Assembly: GCA_947683625.1 (NCBI GenBank)
Contig: CANTUR010000830.1
Span: 124,001 to 188,000 of the forward strand
DNA: 64,000 bases
Direction: 5' to 3'
Source: Mallotus nudiflorus
Taxonomy: Eukaryota > Streptophyta > Magnoliopsida > Malpighiales > Euphorbiaceae
In this document: piece by piece, positions 1 through 12,900 of the stretch
How the letters are laid out: each line of letters starts with the position of its first letter
How positions within the stretch are numbered: the stretch's first letter is position 1
Notes under the pieces: generated by a model
What the model saw: the letters and a program-made list of their open reading frames with translations, nothing else
Databases searched by the model: none
Told to the model about the DNA's origin: nothing
Translations under genes and position numbers: made by a program

Positions 1-474
1 TACAGTAAAAAAAATGGTGTCTCCACTTCTTATGGAGATCCAAAAGCTTTACAAAAAGGGTATGGTTGGGTACAACCAACAGGGAGAACATCAACTCTCC
101 CTTCTTTCTAGTCAGCCTGTACAGATATCGAAAAACACATAAATCGGGTTCCCTCCCCTCTTCATACATCAGTTGGATGAACCCAGTTAGTATCCTATAA
201 CTATTCGGGTGAAGCTAATCGAGTGCTATGTTATTTCTATTCAGAAATTATTTTACAAATGGATCTAGAGGAAATTTCAAACCCCTTTCTAATTGGTCAA
301 AATACACTACTAATTTACTTAGCCCTAACGAGGGGGTATGGGCCCTAAACCTCCTATCTACAGTGTGAAGGGCGTAATCGATGGAGATACAAAACTGCCT
401 CTGATACTATCCAGTAACTCACTATCTACATTGGAGATAAAAAGGTCAGAACTAACTTCTTCCCTTAAGGCCAT
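1..474 (-). pseudogene. Antisense extra ORF of Tat element, N-terminal part, broken
   Basis: Reading the minus strand from the ATG at 474, the product begins MALREEVSSDLFISNVDSELL, close to MAPREEISSDLFVSNIDSELL of the complete element (38306). The frame stops at 358, but homology to the other copy continues to base 1, so the ORF is broken and also cut by the window edge. The family resembles the plant 'putative gypsy-type transposon' domain carried antisense near the 3' end of many Tat/Ogre elements. No catalytic role is known to me; this is inferred from its matched position in the second copy. Confidence 0.7.
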
Positions 475-974
475 AGTGAAGAAAGGAAATACGCAATAGC
501 AAAAATGAGAAAAAAGAGGAAGAAGAAAGACAAAAGAATCACTTGGTCGCCACAAGTAAGAATTACGATAGGCAGAAATGAAAACAGCAGAGGCAATATC
601 AATGCAACGAAGGCAAGAACAATAGAAAAGCAAAGAAGCAAAATATGCCAGTTAACAAGCGCAACAGTATTTATAAAGACACGAAAGGATTTGGAAGCAT
701 GCCATTAACCGCCCTCATTATTGCTGCGTTCCTCCTTAGGCCACCAGGGGCCTTTTGAGAATAAAAAAGCCCATTAGACGAGGGGTCGTGATAGTGGCGG
801 TAGAAATGCTTTGTTTACTGACATACGAAATGATGCATCACTCACGCGATTTCAATTACGAATCCCTAAGAGTTGAAGTGATGCCACCATGTGTCGACCC
901 ACCCACATTTTGACTGGGCCGCTTCATCAAGTGACTTAAAATGCATTTCAAGCAACGTTTTCAGCCCATTCCGA

Positions 975-1290
975 GTATCTGAGCATCTAAGCCTCACGCA
1001 TCTAAGTATAGTGACTGAAGCTGGCACCCTCAGGTCGCTTTTGTAATACTGAGGTTCCGAGCATGTAAGCCTCGTGTCCCTGAACCGAGCATCTAAGTTT
1101 CACGCATCTAAGTCCAGTGACTGAAGCTAGTACCCTCAGGTCATTTCTGTAGTACTGAGGTTCCGAGCATGTAAGCCTCGCGTCCCTGAACCGAGCATCT
1201 AAGTCTCGTGCATCTAAGTCCAATGACTGAAGCTGACACCCTCAGGTCACTTCTGTAGTACTGAGGTTTCGAGCTCGTAAGGCCTCACAT
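975..1290 (+). repeat. Tandem repeat of Tat 3' region, about 3 units of ~115 bp
   Basis: Three units each contain 'tgactgaagct', 'accctcaggtc', 'actgaggtt' and 'gagcatgtaagcctc' in the same order. The reverse complement of this unit forms the five-unit array at 37301-37810. A variable tandem array upstream of the 3' LTR is typical of Tat/Ogre-type elements. Confidence 0.85.
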
Positions 1291-1566
1291 GAATGCACCG
1301 AGCATCAAAAATTCAGTAACGACTGGTTCCGTCATATCGTTTCCAAACGGACAGGTTAATCTATTGTTGTGCTCATACGCACTTGGCGGATATCCCAGCT
1401 CTACAGATTATGATTCAGCAACGACCATCCCGATACTCGGCATCGAGCTCTACCCATTATGACTGAGGCTGGCCACCTCAGTTCACTCGCCTCTATTACC
1501 ATATCATACCCCTTATGAGAAAGCATCAACATTCTACCCGGACACGATAGACATAAATATCCTAAT

Positions 1567-1583
1567 ACCCTGGGGGGGACTCT
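1567..1583 (+). other. Polypurine tract of Tat element
   Basis: A G-rich run (ccctgggggggactct) sits directly before the LTR start TGATACC. The same tract occurs in reverse complement beside 37030 in the other copy. Confidence 0.75.
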
Positions 1584-1971
1584 TGATACCATCCAGAACA
1601 TTTTCGTCTAGTTAGGGGCCCCTTACCCCCTAAATAGGGACACTTGGATTCGTAAGAAGGCAAATCCGTCCAGAATGGGGACTACCCCAAAGTGGAGTCC
1701 TAAGCACAGAAGGAACACTCTCCTATCAAGATTATCTATCCCACATGGAATCTGACTCCTCCCAGGTTTAAGTATTACTATATATAGAGCCTTACATCCC
1801 TCACAAAGGGACATCTCATTCTCACATATTCTAGCTATCTTATATTTTCCTTACTTCTATTATCTAACTTAGGCATCAGAGTGTTCGTGGAGACTCTCCC
1901 TACCTCTCACCTTGCCTCCTGTTCGTGGATTGCAGAACATCAAACCTAAGAGTTCTGAAAACCAATTATCA
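1584..1971 (+). repeat. 3' LTR of Tat element (388 bp)
   Basis: It begins TGATACC and ends CCAATTATCA, the reverse complement of the termini of the 368-bp LTRs at 36663-37030 and 49019-49386. It is about 20 bp longer and visibly more diverged from those two than they are from each other. Confidence 0.85.
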
Positions 1972-2249
1972 TGTACAAAGTTATAATGGGCTTTTAGATT
2001 TTAATTATTTAACTTTTCTTATAAAACATGATTATTATATAAAAAAAATACAATGATAGACATTGGGAAGCGCATCATCACGAAGGCTAATAGAATAAAA
2101 TATTTTGGAGGCAATTCTCATATTGCCCCTAATGTTATTTCAAATTTACTTTTTTTTTAAAGTTTTTATTTTTTTAAATAATTTTTTTATTTAGAATATG
2201 AAACCTCAAAATGCACCGTAATAAACTCATAGTGTAATGATTTTAAACA

Positions 2250-2288
<39 letters not shown>

Positions 2289-3090
2289 TTGAATGTTTTT
2301 GTTATAATGTAAATATATATAAAAAAAAAGGAGGGTTAAAAAGGTAAATATCACTACTTACTAATGGTATGAGTAGTGACATTTGTCTTTTTACACAGAA
2401 AAATATATTCAGAATATCATTTCCGGTTACACGGTGAAAGGTTTAGCACTAAAAAAAATGTGTTCTTCATTATTGGAGGTGGAAAACTTAGATTAATGAA
2501 ATGATGAAATTACAAATCAGATTGAAAACAACGAATTAAGTGCATTTAAAGCTTATGTTCTATGTAGCACAGAAACGAAAATGGAAACATGTGAAAATGA
2601 ATATGGCGAAAATCCATTTTTAAAAAAATATAAGAAATGGAAACGTGAGAAAAATATGTAAATATTTAAAGTATAGAGGCATACAAATAAACATTAAAAA
2701 TATACAAATATATTTAAATATAAATTTTATATATAAATCTTGAAAAATTTTATCCATTCTAAAAAATAATAGTATAATTTTAGAAATTATCTTATTTAAT
2801 TAAGAAAAATATTAAATTATGTTTTAATTTGTCTCTTTTTTTTTTATTTAAGAAATACTATATGAATATATTTTTCAAGTTGAAAATACGTTTTCAAGTA
2901 AAAAATGTGTTTCCTAATTTCTCATATTTGAGGAAACAACTCTGAAATGTTTTCAAAGAGTTTCTTAAAATTTCCGATACTTAATCATTTGTTAAATGTG
3001 GAAACGCCTATTTGAAGAAATTTCCATGCATCATAGCATAGTTTATGGTTTCAAGAAAACACAAAAAAATGTAACACATTGGATATAAAC
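1972..3090. other. AT-rich spacer without genes
   Basis: No coding similarity is visible. It contains a (TA)n run at about 2252-2282, a MITE-like segment (2095-2390) and poly-A/T tracts. It lies just downstream of the first peroxidase pseudogene. Confidence 0.6.
2095..2390. mobile_element. Possible MITE remnant, copy 1
   Basis: A segment with a GGCAAT/ATTGCC hairpin near 2115, an 'aaacactta' block near 2245 and a terminal hairpin (stems 2346-2358 and 2372-2384, 12 of 13 paired, 13-base loop) shares short blocks with 22755-23045, some of them in inverted order. No target-site duplication is clear, so the ends are guesses. Confidence 0.3.
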
Positions 3091-3530
3091 TTAGTTTACA
3101 GCACTGCAAATTCTTCTTATTTGACTAGCAGTTCCTGTAAGAGGATCAATATTTCCCATTTTGATCATAGCAGATGCAAAATCAAAGCTAAAAGTTAAAG
3201 GACTCCTGCTATATTCTGAGACAATGCTGTCTGTGGAACCTCCACTAAAAAAGATTTGATCAGATTCAATAAGACTTTTCTTTTACATCAAATTCTTGAA
3301 GTAATTATTGTCAAAAGAATTGGGTGTCACAAGATTAATTGGAGCCAAATTTGCATCACAACCAATGGTTGGACAAGTTCGCTTGCGAGTGCTAGCAAAT
3401 CATGCATCAATTTTAGTGTCATTACTTTAAATCCTATCGCAAAATGTAAAGCATTGAGCTTGGCCTAATGTATGAGAACATGAAATTTTGGAAACAAAGT
3501 ACTATTAACTATATATGTAATTCAAGAGAT

Positions 3531-3828
3531 TGTTGTGAAATTCGGGTTAATTTCCATTAATAATAATAAATTCACCTTGAGAATTATTGCTCATGTGACT
3601 AGAGTGTAAACAATTATATAAAAAAATTGCCCTAAGGTAGATTCCTAGAAAAGGTGTGGTGGGACACAATGGTCCACTAAAATACTAACCTCCTAAATAG
3701 AATTTTACCAAGATAAGTAATTTAATAGCACAATAATTAACAACTATACCCGATAATAGTTATTAAATAGACATAAAAGAGAACACTAAAGTTTAACGAT
3801 GTGGGATTTGATTTTGCCAAAAATAACA
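3531..3828 (-). repeat. 3' LTR of Copia 1 (internally deleted, 298 bp)
   Basis: It matches 7974-8470 at both ends but lacks about 190 bp after 'aaagtttaacgatg'. Its sense end ...CACAACA corresponds to ...CATAATA in the other LTR, a C-to-T decay pattern. Confidence 0.85.
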
Positions 3829-3859
3829 AATCTCCACTTTGGCAAAATTCCATATAATT

Positions 3860-6800
3860 CTCTTTTAAATCCAACCTCTAGTAGTGTTTGCAAATTTCAT
3901 CTTTCAATTTGTGACAATATTGATCAAGTCTAAACAATATTTAAACTTGACCGCAGTTACCACTTTGGTCATTAGATTAGCAGGATTCTCAATGGTCCCA
4001 ATCTTTTGGATTGTGACTCCACCTTCTTCCAAAATCTCCTGTACAAAGTGATATTGAACATCGATAAACCCGGTTCTTTGCTAAATAAATAGCACTCTAA
4101 CTATCACAATGCACTTTGATGTGCTTATGCTCCATTCCCAATTTACCAAGTAACCATTGAAGCCAAATTGCCTCCTTTACAGCTTTGTAATTGCCATATA
4201 CTCTCCCTCCATAGTAGACAAAGCAACTGTTGACTGTAAGGTGTACTTCCAACTGATTGTTGCTTTTGTAAAAGTAAACATATAATTATCAACACTTATC
4301 CAAGTCACCAACATAGTCAAAATCATAATACCTAACTATACACTAACCATCTTGCCTATCTTGCTAAAATACCAAACCAATATCTACGATGTTCAAAATA
4401 TACCATATAATCCATTTCACAGATTGCCAATACTCCTTTCCAGGATCATACATGTACTTGATTATAACCCCAACTGCTTATGAAATATCGGGCCTTGTAC
4501 ATACTATTGTATACATTAAGCTACCAACAACACTTACATACGGTACTTTTGACATGTATTCCCATTCTGCACCATTCTTTAGTGACATGGATGCACTAAA
4601 CTTGAAATGAAAAGCAAGTGGTGTACTAATTGGTTTTAACTTTTCATTCATGCCAACACGTTTTTATACCTTCTTCAAATATTTTTTCTGAGATAAACAA
4701 AGTCTCCCCGATTTTCTACCTCTAGATATCTCCATACCGACAATATTCTTTACTTCACCAAGATCCTTCATCTTAAACTCCTTGTTTAATTGAGTCTTTA
4801 ATTTCTCAATCTCTATTTGACTCCTAGAAGCTATCAGCATATCATCAACATAAAAAAGAAGATATATATAGGATTCATCTTATAGCTTATGCAAACACAA
4901 TAATTATATTTGCTTCTCGTGTACTTTTGCCCTATCATAAACTTATCAAATTGCTTGTACCACTACCTCAGAGATTGCTTCAATCCATACAATGATTTTT
5001 CTAATTTGTAAACCATTTTTTCTCCGCCAGCAACTTTTAATCCATCTGGCTAAGTCATGTAGATTTCCTTATCCAAGTCTCTATGTAAAAATGTAATTTT
5101 TACATCCATCTGAACTAGTTCTAAATCTAACTATGCTACCAAAGCCAATAAAATTCTGATGGAGGAATGCTTTACAACTGGAGAAAATTCTTTATTATAA
5201 TCAATTCCCTTTATCTGTACGTAGCCTTTAGCTACCAATCTTGCTTTGTATATACCCATTTGCACCCAATTGCCTTCTTTCCCTTTGGAAGACTAGCTAG
5301 TTTCCATGTCTGATTCTTTTAAAAGGACTGCATTTATTCATTCATGGCAATCCTCCATTTTTCATGTTTTAAACTTTGGAATGCTTCATTATAAGTGGCA
5401 AGAATATCATCAATTGTAATTGGTGATGCAGAAAAGACTATAGCAGCATAGCAAATAGGTTATCTAATGGTCCTCTTTTCCTTCTTTAATGCAATTGATT
5501 TATGTTGCTATAGAGGTTCTTGGGTCTGAACCTTATCTTCTTTTACCATAGGAGAGTCATCATCAGTTTCTACATTTACTGGGATAATTTTATTGTCATC
5601 AAACTACACCTGTTTGTGAGTACCATCCATCTGCTCCATTTTTTCTGAAATCGCCTTTCTCAACATGGAAGATTCATCAAAAGTAACATCCTTATTGAAA
5701 ATTACTTTCTCTATTTTTAGACACTAAAGAAGATAGCCTTTCATACTAGAAGTGATCTCCATAAAGATTGTCTTCTTTGCTCTTGGATCCAACTTTAACT
5801 CCTTAACATGGTAACATGCAATGAAACTAAACATATGTAAAGAATCAAAATCTGTAGCAGGTTTTCCAAATAATTTCTCCAATGGTGTTTTACCACTAAT
5901 AGCAGTTGATAGTAAGCATTTAACAAGATGACAAGCGTATACTACAGCCTCAACCCAAAATTCTTTTCCTAACCCAACATTGGACAACATACACTGAACC
6001 TTTCCAATAATGCCCTATTTATTCACTCTGCCACCTTATTTTATTATGGTGTATCTCTGATATTGAAGTGTCTGATAATACCTTCATCTTCATAGACTTT
6101 CAAAAATGGATCATTTTTTAACTCTCCATTATTGTCTGTACGGAGACATTTGACTTTTATGCCTGTTTGAGTCTTCACCATCTTTTTTTATTTAAAAAAA
6201 AATTCCAACACCTTATCCTTAATCTTCATTATATACACCCAGACTCTCTAGGAAAAATCATCAACAAAGGTGACATAATAGTGTTTTCCTCCTAATGAAT
6301 CATTCTTGGAAGGCCCCCACACATCTAAATAAATATAATCCAAAATACTCTCAGTATCATAGATAGTTGTTCCAAATTTCACCTTTGTCTTCTTTCTTTT
6401 GATGCAATGCTCATAAAAATCCAATTTGAAAGCTTAAACTCCTTTTAATAATCTTTGATCTATCAGCAATTTTAAGGATTTTTTACCAACATGCCCCGAG
6501 TGTATATGTTATAACCTAGTTGCTTCTGACTCCTGATCATCAGTAGAAGTTACTACTATTATTGTCCCAATAATTGTACTACCCAGGAAGTAATACACAT
6601 TATTTCTTTTCTAAATCCCTATCATTATTATAAGTGCACTAGAGATGATTCTCATTATCCCATCTTTCGCCCTTACTTTGAAACCTTTTGACTCTAAGGT
6701 TCCCATAGAAATGAGATTCCTTATCAAATTTGACACATAATGAACAATTGTTAAGGTTTTGATTGATCCATCATGATTGCTCAAGCAAATTAAACCATCC

Positions 6801-7837
6801 AATATGTTAAGAGGGGCATTATTCATTGTGTAGACAACTCCACCTTTTAGTTCTTTAAAGTCAAGGAACCATTCTCGATTGGGAGTCATATGGTGACTAC
6901 AAGTTGAATCTAGTAACCATAAACTTGAATAGTTGGTTGATGGTGTAGCAGCAATTGAAAGATCTGAATCTGCATCATCACACTTAGCTACATTTAACTT
7001 TGAGACAACATTTTCCTTACCAAGTTTGCCTTTGTCCTTTAGCTTAGGATAATCTTTCTTTTAGTGCCCTTTTTCTCTACAAAAGGCACATTGATCTTTG
7101 CTCAATTTGGACTTTAACTTTGATCTCCCTCTCCTTCCTTTATTCTGGCTCTATGAATGGCCTCTAACAACATGAGCTTCTACTTCAACACTTGTATTTT
7201 TTTGCTTTTCTTTCTTTCATAATTCATAACTATACAAGGCTATAGTTACTTCACTTAGAGACATAATAACCTTCCTAAAAAGTAGAGTAGCTTCAAGATA
7301 CTCAAACTCATCAGGAAGTGATCCTACCAACATTAGAGCCAGATCTTCATCATTAAAAATCATATCTATATTCATCAAATTAGTTACCAGCTGATTAAAG
7401 ATAGTAATATGACCATTCGTTATAGTACCTAAAACATAGTTAAAGCGAAACAATCTCTTTTTCATGTAGAGTTTGTTTTGATTACTTTTCTTCAAGAGTT
7501 TCTCCTCCATTGCCTTCCATAATTTACTTGCAAAAATTTTCTTTAAAAAATGCATACTGATGTTCTCTAGAAAGACATGATCGAATTGTACCACATGCTA
7601 ATATATTGATTATATTTTATTCTTTCTTCTCAACATCATTTATTTCTCTCCTTCAATAACAATGTCTGGACCCTGCTGAAAGAGGGCATTTAGAACCTCA
7701 TTTTGCCACATGCCAAAATGACCAATGCCATAAAAAATCTCCACTATAAATCTAGCATTTATCATAGCATTTCTTTCTAAAATTGAAGATGACGAAGTTA
7801 TTGACATTGATGTGGATAATTTTTTGATGTCTGCCAC
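3860..7837 (-). pseudogene. Copia 1 gag-pol polyprotein, decayed
   Basis: Domains run right to left on the minus strand. Gag lies near 7837-7050 with a GHFGMWQNEVLNALFQQG segment and a damaged CCHC knuckle (CAFCREKGH followed by a stop). The protease segment near 6970-6611 reads LLDSTCSHHM. Integrase C-terminal sequence is at 5990-5724 (ORF containing GKEFWVEAVVYACHLV). Reverse transcriptase lies near 5300-4700 and RNase H near 4600-3860. Many in-frame stops and frame changes break it and no ORF exceeds 125 codons. The style resembles the Tork/TNT1 group; that placement is an inference. It cannot be autonomous. Confidence 0.8.
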
Positions 7838-7956
7838 TTCTGTTGTAAATTCTATTTAATAGCTGTCAATGCAGAATGCCAACTAGCCTAATGATATTTT
7901 TTTTGATATGGAATATCAGCCTAAGCCATAATCACATAGCATACTAAAATAAACCA

Positions 7957-7973
7957 AGAGCTCTGATACTAAT
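7957..7973 (-). other. Primer-binding site of Copia 1
   Basis: The sense strand just inside the 5' LTR reads ATTAGTATCAGAGCTC, one base off the TGGTATCAGAGC signature that pairs with initiator Met-tRNA in plant Copia elements. Confidence 0.75.
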
Positions 7974-8470
7974 TATTATGGGATTTGGGTTAATTCCACC
8001 AATAATAACAAATTCACCTTGAGAACTATTGCTCAAGTGACTAAAGTGTAAACAATTGTATTAAAAAATCACCTCAAGGCAGATTCCTAAGAAAGGCATG
8101 GTAGGACACAATGGTTCACTTAAATACCAACCTCCTAAACATAATTTTACTAAGATAAGTAATTTAAAAGCACAATAATTAACAATAACTATACTCAAAA
8201 ATAGCTATTAAATAGAATAAAAGAGAAAACTAAAGTTTAATGAGGTTCGATCAAGTATGCCTATGTTCTCGGACACTACCAAAATAATATTTCACTAATT
8301 GATTAAATATTTACAAAAGAGAGAGAAAGAATACAAATAGCCTAAATAGTGGAGAAGGGTAATGTTGTGGGATGATATAACTAAGGGGGAAGGAGTTCTT
8401 TTATAACCAAATAACTCCTCCCATTTTAATAAAAATCATGAAGTGGGATTTGATTTTGCCAAAAATAATA
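7974..8470 (-). repeat. 5' LTR of Copia 1 (497 bp)
   Basis: Full-length partner of the deleted 3' LTR. In the plus strand it starts TATTATGGGATT and ends CCAAAAATAATA, directly followed by the GAGAT duplication. Confidence 0.85.
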
Positions 8471-8477
8471 GAGATCA

Positions 8478-8512
8478 AGAATTAAGATGTTATTATATAT
8501 ATAAAGGTTAAC
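8478..8512 (-). other. Remaining part of peroxidase copy 1 intron 3
   Basis: Exon 3 ends CAG|GTTAAC on the minus strand, so the donor is still GT. The 35 bases here plus about 50 bases at 3480-3530 are what is left of the original intron around Copia 1. Confidence 0.6.
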
Positions 8513-9155
8513 CTGAAAAAGCAACCATGTCCCTTGCATTAAGCCATTTACTCTAAAAGTGAGATATAAGCCTGTGGAGGCCATCTTTAAAACTAGGAAG
8601 TTCACTGTTGGCTAGAGTTCAACTTGCAGTAGTTAAGTCTCTTCTTTTAAGCATCACTGTCCATGATGGACCTCCAACCTAATATATTTTAAAACAAAAA
8701 ATAAATGTCAAAAGCTCTCATTAGGTAGGCTGTGAGAAGCATGGATTTAATATGGAGAAAGAGAACGATATATATATATTTATACTTACATAAGCAGAAG
8801 CATCCTTTGCTGCCATAGCCAAGATATCAACACAAAATACAACTCCAAGATATATCTTCTTTACTTCAGCCTTTGCTTTGTCAATGACTTGATAACCTCT
8901 GGCAAAATCCATATTAGGTAATACAGTCTTTTCGCTTTCGATAGTTAAAGTCTCATCAAGAAGGATAGAAGTATCACAACCCTAAAAAATCAATTCCAAA
9001 AGCTATATTAAATTCTATTGATATATATATCAATTTCAAGAAAAAAAAACCAACATTAGTTTAGCCAATCCTGATAAGTAACCTGAACAAAATTGTCATG
9101 AAAATGTAAGCAAATAAGAGATACAACCATTCTTTATTCTGCAGTAATTGAATTC

Positions 9156-9888
9156 TGTCAAAATTAAAGTCAAAAATTGGTGCAGCCATGCAACCACATA
9201 AATTAAAAAAAGAAGTCAACATCAAATTCGATGTTAACAAATGGTTAAAAGTGGGTTGAAAAATGTCATCCTTCATGGCTATATAAAGGCCATTTTGCTC
9301 TACCATTTTAAAAATCATAACACAAGTATAGTAATGGGAAGAGAGTGTGTTGTGTGAGCATTGTGTTAGTAAAAGTTAGTGAGTTAGTGAAAAATTGTAA
9401 GTAATCTCTTATGAAGAAAAATATATAGAGAGTGAGTTATCTCTTATATTAAGAAAGAATTTTGTTGTATTCTCCTTGGAGTATTGAGAGAAATATTTTC
9501 TAACTCCTTTTATTTTTCATAGTGAAATTCTTCTGGTCTTGTCCGTGGTTTTTTCTCAATTTATTTGGAATTTTCCACGTTAAATGTAGTGTTTTCTTTC
9601 TTGTTACTATTGTCAGGTTTAGTGGTAACGAATTATTTTGCTATTAAATTACATGTCCTAGTAAAATTATGTCTAGGAGTATAATACTTAAGTGGACCAA
9701 TGTGACCCACCACACTTTACTGGAAATTTACCTTGTGGAAATTTTTTAGTATAATTGTTTAGACTCTATTCACTTATGCAATAGTTCTCAAAGTTGTGTT
9801 ATATATTCTCTTCAATTTTATTATTTTAATTATTTTAGCTACAATTTGCTCTATTTCATTCACAGTCTGATCCTTAATTTTTACAACA
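9156..9888 (+). repeat. 5' LTR of Copia 2 (733 bp)
   Basis: Starts TGTCAAAATT and ends TTACAACA. It carries a TATATAAAGG promoter-like motif near 9281 and a 24-bp near-palindrome at 9215-9238. Compared with the 3' LTR it lacks a stretch of about 15 bp near 9325. Confidence 0.88.
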
Positions 9889-9902
9889 ATTGGTATCAGA
9901 GC
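9889..9902 (+). other. Primer-binding site of Copia 2
   Basis: ATTGGTATCAGAGC directly follows the 5' LTR and matches the classical initiator-Met tRNA site of Copia elements. Confidence 0.88.
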
Positions 9903-9930
9903 ATCTGGTTCGTGAATAGTGATAGAAATA

Positions 9931-12900
9931 ATGGTGGCAAAATATGAGATTGAGAAATTTAATGGGAGAAATTTCTCACTATGGAAATTCAACATAAAAG
10001 TAATATTGAGAAAAGATAATTGCCTGGCGGCTATCAGTGGAAGGCCGAAAGAATTCACAGATGATAACAAATGAAAAAAGATGGATGGGAATGTTATTGC
10101 AAATCTTCATCTGGCATTGGCAGAAGAAAGAAAACTACAAAAGAGATTTAGGATTAGCTCACTAGACTCTATGAGGCCAATTCAATCCATAACAAAAATT
10201 TTCTTGAGAGGAAGCTTTACACTCTTCAAATGGCAGAATCTACTTCAGTGACAGAGCATATAAATACTTTGAATACTTTATTTCCCTAACTTATATAGTT
10301 GAGATATAAAATAGAGGCAAATGAACATGTTGAATTTCTACTTCAAAGTTTGTCTAATTTGTATGATCAACTTATCATCAATCTGAAAAATAATCTTCTC
10401 ACAGATTATCTAGTCTTCAATGATATTACAGTTGTTGTCTTAGAGAAAAAAAAGAAGACACAAAAACAAAGAAGACAAGATGGTGAATTCACAATGAATG
10501 GAGGCTTTGGTGGTGATAAGAGGGAGATCAACAGAACCTAGCTCTAGTAAGAGGCAAAGATAAAGCATATCAAGATCAAGAAGCAAGAAGAATTTTAAGT
10601 GTTAAAACTGTGGCAAAAAGGGTCACTTGAAGAACGATTATTGGAATCTAAGAGATTTTAAACCTCAAGAAAATTTTGCAAGTATATTAGATGATGGCAT
10701 TGCTTTATGTAATGAAGTGGTGACAACTGGCATATATAGAAAGAAATTTTTTGATATGTGGATTTTAGACATAAAGGTTGATGATTGTCATTTGAAGATC
10801 ATCGGTATGGGAACCATCAAATTAAGGATGTATAATGGCATAACTTGCACAATTCAAAATATGCAGCATGTGGAGGGCTCAAATAAAAATCTACTATCTC
10901 TAAGAGTGGTAGATAATCTTGGGTGTAGGGTTAAAATTGAAAAGGGAATTATGAAGATAATTTGAGGTGCACTCTTACTAATAATGGAATAAAAGATAGT
11001 TGCAAATTTATATATACTGATAGGAGAGACTTTGTAAGAGGTAGAAGCATGTGTTGCTTCAGATGATTCAAATGAAAAGTTTATAATGATGTGGCATTTA
11101 AAACTTAGCCATATGTCAAAACAAGGAATGAAAATTCTAGTCGAGCAGAAGCTATTTCCTGGTCTCACAAAGGTATCCTTACCCTTTTATGAGCATTGTG
11201 TTACAAGCAAGTAGCACCGTGTAAAGTTCAATACATCTAATTCTAAAAGTAAAATTATTCTAAAATTGGTTCACTCTGATGTATGGCAAGCACCAGTACT
11301 ATCCCTAGGAGGAGCAAAGTACTTTGTGTCCTTTATTAATAACTATTGTAGGAGTTGTTGGGTGTATCCTATCAAGAGGAAAGCTGATGTGTATGAAGTA
11401 TTCAAAGTGCGGGTGGAACTTGATTATAGAAAACAAGATCAAGTGTTTGAGGATAAATAATGAAGGAGAATATACCAGTGAAGAATTTGATAAATTTGGC
11501 AAGTAGGAAGGCATCAAAAAGTAGTTCACTACAACATACACTCCTCAATAGAATGGAGTGGTAGAGCGGATGAACAGAAACCTATTAGAAAGAATAAGGG
11601 TAATGACGGGAGCTGCAGGTATAAAAAAGTCATTCTAGGTAGAAGCAGTCAACATCGCCTGTTATATGATAAATAGGTTACCATCAACTGCAATTGAGTT
11701 GAAGACACCTATAGAGATGTGGACTCATAAGCCTATGATTATTCAAACCTCTATATATTTAGAAGCCTTATATATGTGATGTATATTGCCCAAGAAACTA
11801 CAAAGCTGGATCTAAAATCTAGAAAATGCATATTCTTGGGTTATGTAGAAGGAGTTAAGGGGTATCACTTATGAGATCCCACTACCTATAAGGTCATCAT
11901 CAGTAAAGATGTGATGTTTGCAGAAGATAAACTATAAGAAAAATGTGATAATACCACATCAAAATACAATTCAGAGACTACAATGATATAGGTGGAATAA
12001 GAGGATTCTTCTAAAGCAGTACCAGAAAATGAAGAATAAGAACTAGTTGAGTCTGAAGAAACTGGAGTTTAACTATCAAATCATGGTAAAAAAACACCAG
12101 CTTGGTATTATGATTATATTATGAAAAGTAATATTGCATACTGCTTTTTAACAAAGGATGGAGAGCCATTAACTCTTTAAGAAGCACTGAAAAGTCTAAA
12201 AGCATCTCAGTGAATGGCAGCAATACATGAAGAAATTAAAGCTCTACATAAGAATTAGACTTGGGAACTTATGTCGTTACCACAAGGAAGAAAGCCAATT
12301 AGTAACAATGGGTCTACAAGATCAAGTGTAATAACAACAATCAAGTGGAAAGGTATTGTGTAAGATTAGTGGTGCGAGGGTATGCTTAGAAAGAAGGCAT
12401 TGGTTTCAATGAAATTTTTTCCCCTGTGATCCTATTTATAACAGTTCGATTGGTCCTGGCGATGTATGCTACATTTGATTTACATCTAGAGCAATTAGAT
12501 ATAAAAATTGCTTTTCTTCATGGAAATCTTAAAGAAGAGATTTATATGCTCCAACTAGAAGGTTTTAAAGAATAAGGAAGAGAGAACTTGGTTTGCAGGT
12601 TGAACAAATCTCTATATGGCTTAAAACAGGCATCGAGGTGTTGGTATAAGAGATTTGATTCCTTCATCATGAGCTTTGGATACAACAAACTTAATGCAGA
12701 TCCTTGTGCATATTTCAAGAGGTTAGGTGAAAATGACTTCATCATTTTATTATTGTACGTTGATGACATATTAGTAGCAAGCCCCAACAAAGATTATATC
12801 AAAGAATTGAAGGCACAGTTGGCTAAGGAATTTGAAATGAAGGACTTGGGAGAAGCAAACAAGATTCTAGGGATGGAAATTCATCGAGATAGAAATGATA

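Larger units (their letters stand above)
1..1971 (+). mobile_element. Tat-lineage Ty3/gypsy LTR retrotransposon, 3' end only
   Basis: This is the 3' part of an element whose coding region lies beyond the left window edge. It holds the start of an antisense extra ORF (1-474, minus), a tandem-repeat block, a polypurine tract and the 3' LTR (1584-1971), followed by TGTAC as the likely target-site half. Each part matches, in reverse complement, the complete element at 36663-49386: same LTR ends, same repeat unit, same antisense protein. The two copies therefore lie in opposite orientations 35 kb apart. The Tat assignment rests on that fuller copy. The other LTR cannot be checked. Confidence 0.85.
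3531..8470 (-). mobile_element. Copia element 1, in intron 3 of peroxidase copy 1
   Basis: Complete but decayed Copia retrotransposon, sense minus, flanked by the target-site duplication GAGAT (3526-3530 and 8471-8475). LTRs are at 7974-8470 (5') and 3531-3828 (3'). The PBS resembles the initiator-Met tRNA type, and a PPT-like AAAGTGGAGATT lies just right of 3828. Taking it out leaves an intron of roughly 90 bp between peroxidase exons 3 and 4. Confidence 0.9.

Noticed and set aside
1002..1223. Small minus-strand ORF (73 residues)
   Set aside because: Same tandem repeat as above in the first Tat copy.
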